IMG/VR virus record: IMGVR_UViG_3300033145_001721
Coordinates: 1 to 64,000 of that record
Length of the DNA: 64,000 nucleotides
Origin: a virus
Reading direction: 5' to 3' (one strand)
Below the pieces are notes generated by a model. It worked only from the letters and a program-made list of their open reading frames with translations, searched no databases and was not told where the DNA came from. Both the position numbers and the translations under genes were made by a program. This document shows positions 57,816 through 64,000 of this stretch, in pieces (the first letter of the stretch is position 1; every line of letters starts with the position of its first letter).

Positions 57816-58241
57816 ATGGGTAAGGGACATACAGCACAAAACAGCAATTTAAGATTTACAAAGGCTGAAATGTGTTTACTTCTCAGTATATTTATACGGG
57901 GATGCCCGCCTCGTGTAATAAGATATATAGCAGAGATATTAGGTCGTTCGATTGAATCTATAGAGAGAGTAAAGCGTCGGTTATTATACGATGGTAGTGT
58001 TGAAGACTATGGGCACCCCCGTAGTTATTTGCAACCACCCAATTCCAACCCATGGACGACTTTAACAGGTTTCGCAAAGGAATACATTGAGGTACAATAT
58101 TTTAATCCTCATATCAAATGTTCCGTTTCAAAAATCAGCCAAAAAACAGGAATTCCAGAAGCTATTATTCAAGCAGAAGTTGACAAAGAGATCATTTCAA
58201 GAAACCGAAAAATCAAGAGGCACAAAAAGTTACTATCATAA
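57816..58241 (+). CDS. hypothetical helical, DNA-binding-like protein
   Basis: A 141-residue protein. LGRSIESIERVKRRLLYDGS resembles a helix-turn-helix with recognition helix, and a second possible one is at SVSKISQKTGIPEAIIQAEV. The C-terminus is strongly basic (SRNRKIKRHKKLL). Separated from the radical SAM operon by 35 nt. It may be a regulator; no family recognised. Confidence 0.58.
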   Translation: MGKGHTAQNSNLRFTKAEMCLLLSIFIRGCPPRVIRYIAEILGRSIESIERVKRRLLYDGSVEDYGHPRSYLQPPNSNPWTTLTGFAKEYIEVQYFNPHIKCSVSKISQKTGIPEAIIQAEVDKEIISRNRKIKRHKKLLS

Positions 58242-58268
58242 CCATCATCTACTAAAAGGGACAACCAT

Positions 58269-59006
58269 ATGAGCAAAATAAATGATCGCATCGAAACTAT
58301 ATTTTCACATGCTGTTGCACTCCAGCAGAGTGGACGCTTACGCAATACAATTTATTGTCGAGGATCATTTGTCTACATCTTCAACCAAGATCATACAGTG
58401 TTGATGCGATTCACTATTCCCTCTGCAAGTGTCAAATTCAAACACCCTATAAGCTTCTTTGCCAACGACTATGACAGTCGTCGTTTCACGGAGAAAGATG
58501 GGTGCATTTGTTTTATCCAAACAAGTAGTGACAACACCCACGAATATGTGCGTGTAAAATCTTGCCGCGTCCCGAATTTCAAAACCACAGACATCAAAAA
58601 GCTATTCGATAAGTATGAATCAAGATTTAAGAAGGTCAATGGCGTTGAAATATCTGAAGCTTTTTGTCAGTTTCTCGACAGTGCTTTGAGCCATGTCGAA
58701 TTCAGTAGTAAAGACGGAAAACTTATTGGCGTCCAGCGTAACATTTACACGGGTGCGGCAACAACAATCACACAAAATAAGAAGCAACAAAAACTTTTGA
58801 CATCGGAATCAAAATTACGAAACTTCGAGCCTATCGGATTGCGAACCAATGACTTCACAGCAATATTTACATTTGCAAAGTCTGTACAATTTTGGTTCGG
58901 CCGCAAGGGCACCGTTCGTTTTTGCAGCAAAGATCCTCGTATGCCCTTTGTGGGTTTCATTAGCCAATGTATGTATGATGAATTAGGAGTAGACTATGGG
59001 AGGTAA
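58269..59006 (+). CDS. hypothetical protein, possibly sliding-clamp-like
   Basis: A 245-residue protein with strand patterns like the DnaN fold (RNTIYCRGSFVYIFNQDHTV, LMRFTIPSASVKFKHPISFF) and a later helix-strand (ISEAFCQFLDSALSHVEFSS). It resembles in style the clamp at 60980 but is a third shorter. It lies two genes upstream of it. The likeness is weak and could be coincidence. Function otherwise unknown. Confidence 0.45.
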   Translation: MSKINDRIETIFSHAVALQQSGRLRNTIYCRGSFVYIFNQDHTVLMRFTIPSASVKFKHPISFFANDYDSRRFTEKDGCICFIQTSSDNTHEYVRVKSCRVPNFKTTDIKKLFDKYESRFKKVNGVEISEAFCQFLDSALSHVEFSSKDGKLIGVQRNIYTGAATTITQNKKQQKLLTSESKLRNFEPIGLRTNDFTAIFTFAKSVQFWFGRKGTVRFCSKDPRMPFVGFISQCMYDELGVDYGR

Positions 59007-59157
59007 ATCACGAAAGACCGGGGGCATCAGTCTCAAACTGATCCAGAAAATAGCAAACCGAACCAATACAGGTAAAAGCTGTGGAACCAAAAAAAATCAA
59101 TCAAAACAGCGTCTTGGTTTATCTGAAAATTCTACAGATGACAAAGGTTCATCCTAA
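58996..59157 (+). CDS. 53-residue basic protein
   Basis: The gene overlaps the preceding one by 11 bases and has AGGAG 6 nt before its ATG. The product starts MGGKSRKTGGISLKLIQKIA and continues Lys/Asn/Ser-rich (GTKKNQSKQRLGLSENS). It overlaps the start of the GNAT-like gene by 77 bases in another frame, an unusually long overlap. Probably a small nucleic-acid-binding peptide. Confidence 0.58.
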   Translation: MGGKSRKTGGISLKLIQKIANRTNTGKSCGTKKNQSKQRLGLSENSTDDKGSS

Positions 59158-59857
59158 TTTTTGGACAAGCAAAGACTATTTACATTACAGCGAAACTCCT
59201 TGGATTGAAAAGGATGGATTGTCTGGGTGGTGGGATGAAACAGAATGGCTGATTCCACCCTTAGATAATTTTGGATGTTTTGTAACGGCAGGTGTAAATG
59301 TATACGCTGGATGGCCTCAAATGCATAACGAGGATACTGATAAGTTTGTAGACCACCAATTCGTTTACAATCCTCAGGATTTCCTAAAAATGGAAGGTCA
59401 TTCATGGCAAACCTTCCGTAAAAACGTACGGAAGTTTCCTAGGCGAAACTCAGGTGATTTACAATACAGACGGTTCGACAACGAAGAGGGTTTGGAAAAA
59501 TTGCTTGTGCTTTGGGCTCAAGGCCGAACAATCTTTGATCCCGATACTATGGTAAGAACTATAATGCGTAGTCCCAACCGAAAAGGATTGTTCTTGAATG
59601 ACTGTTTGATTGGTGTCAACGTATGGGATGAAAACTGGATGTATGTGAACTACCGTTACTGCATTGATGATAGTTCAGGATTTCTCAATGAGTATTTGCG
59701 ATGGAGGTTTTATACAGATGAAGAAATTTTGAACAAAACCAAATTAGTCAACGATGGAGGTTCACTAGATTCTGATACACTCTATCGTTTCAAAATGAAA
59801 CTCAACCCTGTAACCGTATGGAAAGTCTATAGTATTAGGAGTATTAACAATGGCTAA
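59081..59857 (+). CDS. GNAT/FemAB-like acyltransferase (DUF2156-type)
   Basis: A 258-residue protein. NPQDFLKMEGHSWQTFRKNV, a middle stretch EGLEKLLVLWAQGRT, and the end VNDGGSLDSDTLYRFKMKLN form the pattern of DUF2156/FemAB-like acyltransferases, which use acyl-CoA or aminoacyl-tRNA donors. The GTG start has AGG 8 nt upstream; an ATG 57 bases later is an alternative. Its stop lies in direct repeat B. Together with the radical SAM operon it could take part in a modification pathway. Confidence 0.68.
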   Translation: MEPKKINQNSVLVYLKILQMTKVHPNFWTSKDYLHYSETPWIEKDGLSGWWDETEWLIPPLDNFGCFVTAGVNVYAGWPQMHNEDTDKFVDHQFVYNPQDFLKMEGHSWQTFRKNVRKFPRRNSGDLQYRRFDNEEGLEKLLVLWAQGRTIFDPDTMVRTIMRSPNRKGLFLNDCLIGVNVWDENWMYVNYRYCIDDSSGFLNEYLRWRFYTDEEILNKTKLVNDGGSLDSDTLYRFKMKLNPVTVWKVYSIRSINNG

Positions 59858-59903
59858 AATCAAACGTGAACTATTATTGAAAGAACTGAATTCAGTCGTT
59901 CCC
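59836..59903 (+). repeat. direct repeat B, copy 1
   Basis: This 68-nt segment is 66/68 identical to 60966-61033, the ribosome site and first 18 codons of the sliding clamp gene. After CCC the sequence diverges completely into the methyltransferase block. Confidence 0.97.
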
Positions 59904-59948
59904 ATAAAATTCCATGCGATAATATATTATAATTGCACACGTGTTTAG
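59850..59948 (+). pseudogene. truncated copy of the sliding clamp gene start
   Basis: The frame begins MAKIKRELLLKELNSVVP, almost as in the intact clamp (MVKIKREQLLKELNSVVP), then changes to unrelated codons and stops after 32 residues. It overlaps the end of the GNAT-like gene. It is the remnant left on the near side of the inserted methyltransferase block. Confidence 0.85.
59914..59926 (+). promoter_or_regulatory. extended -10 promoter box
   Basis: ATGCGATAATATA is a full match to the recurring box. It lies in the unique sequence just behind the clamp remnant and about 50 nt before the methyltransferase gene, so the inserted block brings its own promoter. Confidence 0.6.
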
Positions 59949-59973
59949 ACTACGAATTATAGAAAGAGCTAAT

Positions 59974-60957
59974 ATGGGCAAGCCCAAAGTGCTTAAGTAT
60001 AACCTCGAAAACATACCAACTCGCAAAGACGTCTTCGGCAATGAACGAAAAGACTTATCGGTCAAAGGCCGAATAGGATTTGTACCAATATCTATTTGGC
60101 GGTGTGATTGGGGATTGGTTAAAAAACTGAAATGCATAATTGGCGATTTTGGTCAGGTCCGATCATTAGATCAAACACAGTCTTCGGGAATTTGCGGGCA
60201 TAGACATAAATCTCAAAATGCACGCACGTACGAAAATACATACTGTCACAGTATGCAAAACAAATCTACGGGTGGTTGGCACCGAATCGGTTCCCGATAT
60301 GGAGATCGCAGCACAGACGCTGATGATAACGTTTCCATATTCAATCCGCATTTAGCATTGATGATTCTTTCGGCGTACTGTCCAAAAGGGGCATACATTT
60401 ACGACCCATTTGCTGGGGGTGGCACGCGCGGATTCATCGCAACCGCAATGGGATTCAAATATTATGGGCGGGAGATACGTCAAATCGAAGTAAATCGGAT
60501 AAAACGAGTCCAAAAAAAATTGAAACTCAAATTTCATATCTTCTGTGCAGATGCGAAAAGCGATCCACCAAAAAATGAACGGTTTGACTTTAGTTACACA
60601 TGCCCCCCATATTGGAATATGGAAGTCTATTCCAATTTACCGGATGACATTTCTAATGCCAATACATACCAAGAGTTTCTCTCTGGTATGAAAAAAGCGT
60701 TGATCAGTACATACAAAGCCCTTAAACCCGGCACGTTATCAATTTGGGTTGTTGGAAATTTTAGGCAAGGACACAGATTAATTCATTTTAATGGTGATTT
60801 GATACACAAAGCAGAAGAAGTCGGTTTCCAACTTCATGATGAAATTATTTTCTGGGGAGGATCTGGACGAGCAGGCCTCCGCTCGGGGAACTTCGTAAAA
60901 AACAGAAAGTCAGTTAGAATTCACGAATATGTAATAATACTGAAAAAGCCGAATTAA
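59974..60957 (+). CDS. DNA methyltransferase (amino-methyltransferase type)
   Basis: A 327-residue protein with motif I YDPFAGGGTRGFIATAMG, motif IV FSYTCPPYWNMEVY (CPPY core), and a final HEYVIILKKP strand, the order of beta-class N4/N6 enzymes. The N-terminal part has a basic target-type region with several His/Cys. The ATG at 59974 fits better than 33 bases upstream. It lies between direct copies of the clamp gene start, so it is a recent insertion. It likely protects DNA against restriction. Confidence 0.8.
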   Translation: MGKPKVLKYNLENIPTRKDVFGNERKDLSVKGRIGFVPISIWRCDWGLVKKLKCIIGDFGQVRSLDQTQSSGICGHRHKSQNARTYENTYCHSMQNKSTGGWHRIGSRYGDRSTDADDNVSIFNPHLALMILSAYCPKGAYIYDPFAGGGTRGFIATAMGFKYYGREIRQIEVNRIKRVQKKLKLKFHIFCADAKSDPPKNERFDFSYTCPPYWNMEVYSNLPDDISNANTYQEFLSGMKKALISTYKALKPGTLSIWVVGNFRQGHRLIHFNGDLIHKAEEVGFQLHDEIIFWGGSGRAGLRSGNFVKNRKSVRIHEYVIILKKPN

Positions 60958-60965
60958 CCAACATG

Positions 60966-61033
60966 TAGGAGTATTAACAATGGTTAAAATCAAACGTGAA
61001 CAATTATTGAAAGAACTGAATTCAGTCGTTCCC
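60966..61033 (+). repeat. direct repeat B, copy 2
   Basis: This copy contains the functional ribosome site (TAGGAG) and start of the clamp gene. Only two of 68 positions differ from copy 1, both causing amino-acid changes there (Val/Ala and Gln/Leu). Confidence 0.97.
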
Positions 61034-62005
61034 GGGCTATCAGAGCGCGAGATTATTGAACAATCATCATGCTTTGTATTCAAGGACGGAAACGTTTACA
61101 CATTCAATGACGAAATAGCTTGTTGGGCTAAATCCTCTTTGGACATCACTGGAGCGGTATCCGCTAAAAAGCTGATAAGTCTACTGCAAAGTATGTCTGA
61201 AGAAAGGCTGGACGTCAACGCATCCAAAAACGGCAAGCTGGTTATCAAGGGGATACACAAGCGAGCTACATATGCTCTTGAATCTCGTATCGCTCTGCCC
61301 ATTGATTCTATCAAGAAACCCAAAACGTGGAAATCACTACCATCTGATTTTCTCGAAGGGCTGTCCCTAGTAGCTGATTGTGCAGGCCGAGATGAATCAA
61401 ACTTTGTTTTGACTTGTATCCATATCGCACCAGACAAACTTGAAGCAAGCGACAACGATCGTGTAGCTAAGTTCATCACAAAAACCCGCGTGCGTAAATC
61501 CATGCTTATCCGCAAAGACACCATCAAACATCTGGTCGCTGCCGGAGTGACTTATTTTGGAGAAACATCTGATTGGGTTCACTTTCGTACCGGCAAAGGC
61601 CCAATCATTTGTTGCCGACGATACACCGAAAGCTTCCCTAACACAGATAAGGCTTTTCAAATCAGCGGGAAGAAAATGAGCCTGCCGGAAGGGTTGGAAA
61701 AAGCTTCTCGTCGTGCTGCTATTTTCAGTGCTGACAATCCAGAAGACAGTGACATATTTGTCACACTCACTACCAATAGGGCCCTGATTAGAGGCACAGG
61801 CACAGGTGGGGAGTTTCAGGAAATCAAAAAGATAGCGTATACAGGAAAACCCTTAACCTTTTTGATTTCTCCCACACAACTGATTGCATTAACCCGCAAG
61901 CATAACAGCTGTATTGTAGCACAAGAAAAGCTAAAATGCAAAAGCGGACAATTTGAATTCGTAGCTGCGTTGGGTGTGACTCCGCAAGAAGATGAGAATG
62001 TGTAA
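60980..62005 (+). CDS. DNA polymerase sliding clamp (DnaN-like)
   Basis: A 341-residue protein with the three-domain clamp plan: CFVFKDGNVYTFNDEIACWA and ITGAVSAKKLISLLQSM (domain 1), LVADCAGRDESNFVLTCIHI and KLEASDNDRVAKF (domain 2), and the end LTFLISPTQLIALTRKHNS (domain 3). Domains are a little shorter than in bacterial DnaN. It should tether the polymerase encoded downstream. Its 5' end is duplicated at 59836. Confidence 0.82.
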   Translation: MVKIKREQLLKELNSVVPGLSEREIIEQSSCFVFKDGNVYTFNDEIACWAKSSLDITGAVSAKKLISLLQSMSEERLDVNASKNGKLVIKGIHKRATYALESRIALPIDSIKKPKTWKSLPSDFLEGLSLVADCAGRDESNFVLTCIHIAPDKLEASDNDRVAKFITKTRVRKSMLIRKDTIKHLVAAGVTYFGETSDWVHFRTGKGPIICCRRYTESFPNTDKAFQISGKKMSLPEGLEKASRRAAIFSADNPEDSDIFVTLTTNRALIRGTGTGGEFQEIKKIAYTGKPLTFLISPTQLIALTRKHNSCIVAQEKLKCKSGQFEFVAALGVTPQEDENV

Positions 62006-62094
62006 TGCAATAAAACCCATACGAATCATTCATCAGTGCTTATCTCAAAAGATTGAGGACCAAATCAAGCTATGAAAAAGTTGGAAGAAATGTG

Positions 62095-63330
62095 ATGAGA
62101 AAAGGATTCTTTGTCCCAAGCGACATATCCACATCCAAATCTATGAGCACAACCCCTCGTTGTGGTTTGTGCAATTTACATCGTACATGCATACATCCCA
62201 AGATGCCGCCTACGGGTAAAGGCCACAAACGATTATTGTTTGTGGCTGAAGCTCCAGGTGGTTTGGAAGATGAAAAGAACACACAACTCATCGGAAAATC
62301 TGGGCAGTACTTGCGATCAATGTTGAAACGTTATGGAATAGACTTAGACAAAGATGCCCGAAAAACGAATGCTGTAATTTGTTGTCCACCAAAAAACGAA
62401 AAGCCAACAAGCGTTCAAATTGCGGCCTGCCGTCCAAACGTGCTGAAAGAAATTGTACGTTTCCAACCTACCTGTATCGTATTGTTAGGTGCCACAGCAG
62501 TTGAATCTGTCATACCTATTTTCTGGAAAGACAAAGTCGATGCATTCTCACGATGGACCGGATGGCAGATACCAATACAAAGCAAAAACGTTTGGGTGTG
62601 CCCTACTTATCATCCAGCGTACATACTACGCAAACCGGGAAAACAATACACACTGCTTTTCAAACAACACATCAAGGCTGCTGTCAAATTGCAAAAACCA
62701 CCATGGGTAAAGGTGCCAGATTTCAGTACTGGAATTGAAATTATCACATCCCCATCACAAGCGGGTCGATACCTACATCAACTATATCGATCTAAGCCCA
62801 CACACACCACCTGGGACTTGGAAACGTCCAGCCTGAAGCCTGATACCCCTGGATCGGAGATCGTTTGTTGTAGCGTGTGTACGGGGCCAGAAACAGTAGT
62901 GTTTCCCTGGGCTGGCGACGCAGTAGACGAAATGTTAGAGATTCTCCAAAATCCACACATCCGAAAGATAGCAGCCAACAATAAGTTTGAGCACCGTTGG
63001 ATTCTACACAAACACAAAGTGCACGTAAATGGTTGGTATTATGATGTAGTGCTTGGGGCACACGCTTTGGATAATAGACCAAAAGTCACAGGTGTAAAAT
63101 TCCAATCATTTGTGCGACTAGGGCAACAAAGTTACAATGATCATATCGAACCATACTTACGTGCAGCCTCGTACAAACTCAACAGAATCCTTCAACTGCC
63201 TATTACTGAAGTAATGTTGTACTGTGGAATAGATTCAAAAGTAGAAAACGAATTGGCACTAATACAAATACCCGAACTGATAAAACAAGGAAAGGTTCAC
63301 CGACGTGCAATGCAAACCTATAACGCATGA
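62095..63330 (+). CDS. family 4 uracil-DNA glycosylase fused to a 3'-5' exonuclease-like domain
   Basis: A 411-residue protein. Residues about 20-200 show family 4 UDG features: CGLC, VAEAPGG, GKSGQYLRSML, NAVICCPP with another Cys further on (4Fe-4S ligands), and PTYHPAYIL. Residues about 235-400 look like a DnaQ-type exonuclease (TTWDLETSS with DxE, and FEHRWILHKH). SPO1-type polymerases carry such a UDG domain at the front; here UDG and exonuclease are separate from the polymerase frame. ATG 62095 preferred over an earlier TTG. Confidence 0.78.
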   Translation: MRKGFFVPSDISTSKSMSTTPRCGLCNLHRTCIHPKMPPTGKGHKRLLFVAEAPGGLEDEKNTQLIGKSGQYLRSMLKRYGIDLDKDARKTNAVICCPPKNEKPTSVQIAACRPNVLKEIVRFQPTCIVLLGATAVESVIPIFWKDKVDAFSRWTGWQIPIQSKNVWVCPTYHPAYILRKPGKQYTLLFKQHIKAAVKLQKPPWVKVPDFSTGIEIITSPSQAGRYLHQLYRSKPTHTTWDLETSSLKPDTPGSEIVCCSVCTGPETVVFPWAGDAVDEMLEILQNPHIRKIAANNKFEHRWILHKHKVHVNGWYYDVVLGAHALDNRPKVTGVKFQSFVRLGQQSYNDHIEPYLRAASYKLNRILQLPITEVMLYCGIDSKVENELALIQIPELIKQGKVHRRAMQTYNA

Positions 63331-64000
63331 CGGATACCATTTGTTTCAACAAGGATCGATCACACTGGCTGAAATGGAGTGTAACGGATTTTGTATTGAT
63401 ACCGCATATATAGCACGTGCCCAAAAACATTTAAGCGTGAAAATTCAAACGCTTACAGAACGCATGAAAAAGGATAAGGTCTATCGTGTTTGGAAACGAA
63501 AGTATGGCCTTAAAATGAACTTTGGTAGTAGGGAACAATTAGGAGATATTGTTTTCAACGAACTTAAATTGGCGGAAGGCACGAAGACTAAAACAGGGAG
63601 GTACAAAGCCGACAAAGCAGCACTTGAAAATATCGACGTGCCCTTTTTAGAATGGTATACTAAACTCGAACAGTTTAAGAAAGCTAAAGGTACATACCTT
63701 AACGGAATTCAACGACATACAGATTCAGAAGGTTTCATACATCCATTTTTTGGTTTGGATACAGTCCGAACATTTCGGGGCTCGTGTGCTGATCCGAATC
63801 TACAAAATATACCAGTCCGCGATCCCATTATCAAAAAACTCATACGTCGTGGATTCATCCCACGCGAACCGAATAGACATATTGTGGAACATGATTTCAG
63901 CGGTGTAGAAGTAAAAACGGCTGCATGCTATAATCACGACCCAACACTTATCCAATACATTAAAGACAAAAAGTCTGACATGCACCGAGATATGTGCATG
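63305..64000 (+). CDS. family A DNA polymerase (cut by window end)
   Basis: The frame opens at a GTG (63305) inside the end of the UDG-exonuclease gene and runs off the right edge, 232 residues so far. It shows the polymerase I thumb and palm start: LAEMECNGFCIDTAYI, TVRTFRGSCADPNLQNIPVR, motif A VEHDFSGVEVKTAACYNHD and DMHRDM. The usual DYSQIELR reads DFSGVEVK. It lies in the +1 frame relative to its partner with a 26-nt overlap, so it is a separate chain or a frameshift fusion. Confidence 0.85.
   Translation, partial: MQCKPITHDGYHLFQQGSITLAEMECNGFCIDTAYIARAQKHLSVKIQTLTERMKKDKVYRVWKRKYGLKMNFGSREQLGDIVFNELKLAEGTKTKTGRYKADKAALENIDVPFLEWYTKLEQFKKAKGTYLNGIQRHTDSEGFIHPFFGLDTVRTFRGSCADPNLQNIPVRDPIIKKLIRRGFIPREPNRHIVEHDFSGVEVKTAACYNHDPTLIQYIKDKKSDMHRDMCM

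Noticed and set aside
1-64000. tRNA genes
   Set aside because: I looked in the larger gaps (29.75-30.1, 32.2-32.5, 34.8-35.15, 43.8-44.06, 53.4-53.6 kb) for cloverleaf arms and a GGTTCRA loop and saw none. A covariance scan would be decisive.
1-64000. Lysogeny module (integrase, excisionase, repressor, attachment site)
   Set aside because: No tyrosine or serine recombinase motifs were seen, and the single clear HTH protein lies in the late operon. Part of the genome may lie outside the window.

Overview
The window is most of the genome of a tailed double-stranded DNA phage with a long non-contractile tail (siphovirus type). The evidence is a complete set of lambda-type tail genes (tube, frameshifted tail assembly chaperone, tape measure, and M-, L-, K- and J-like tip proteins) together with terminase, portal, head protease, scaffold and an encapsulin-like HK97-fold capsid protein. 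No integrase, excisionase or lysogeny repressor was recognised, so it looks virulent. A secreted transglycosylase-type endolysin, lipoprotein signal peptides and an overlapping spanin-like pair point to a diderm (Gram-negative type) host. The host genus cannot be read from the sequence. Most of the DNA is AT-rich. The capsid gene, the tailspike body, the LamG gene and one gene near 53 kb are visibly GC-richer.

Layout. Two arms diverge from an AT-rich control region at 43.81-44.06 kb. The left arm, read on the minus strand, runs from 43.8 to 0.5 kb in this order: terminase, portal, Mu F-like head protein, an HTH protein and a sigma-like factor (38-44 kb); small proteins, a lipoprotein and a DNA adenine methyltransferase with internal tandem repeats (35-38 kb); a possible structured RNA (34.8-35.14 kb); a lysis and small-membrane-protein region (30-34.1 kb, with the endolysin alone on the plus strand); protease/scaffold, decoration and capsid proteins (26.6-29.7 kb); connector and tail genes (8.3-26.5 kb); and a ten-gene accessory operon of glycosyltransferases and small-molecule enzymes (0.5-8.3 kb) that ends at a strong terminator.

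The right arm, read on the plus strand from 44.06 kb to the end, carries a second sigma-like factor, a Vsr-like endonuclease, an SNF2 helicase, primase, a ParB-like protein, a candidate replication initiator, a DnaB-like helicase, an unusual four-gene redox/radical-SAM operon (53.6-57.8 kb), a GNAT-like transferase, a DNA methyltransferase, a sliding clamp, a uracil-DNA-glycosylase/exonuclease and a family A DNA polymerase cut by the window end. Plus-strand genes also run in at the left edge (3-394), as expected if the two ends join in a circular or permuted genome.

How it may work together. The two sigma-like proteins, one per arm, and a recurring extended -10 box (TGCGATAAT followed by AT) upstream of short transcription units in both arms suggest phage-directed transcription. 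Two accessory blocks in the replication arm lie between direct copies of a neighbouring core-gene end (47.50-49.15 and 59.84-61.03 kb), which marks them as recent insertions by recombination. The best candidates for undescribed biology are the radical SAM / methyltransferase-like / aldo-keto reductase / radical SAM operon, the glycan-type operon behind the tail genes, and the structured non-coding region at 34.80-35.14 kb.
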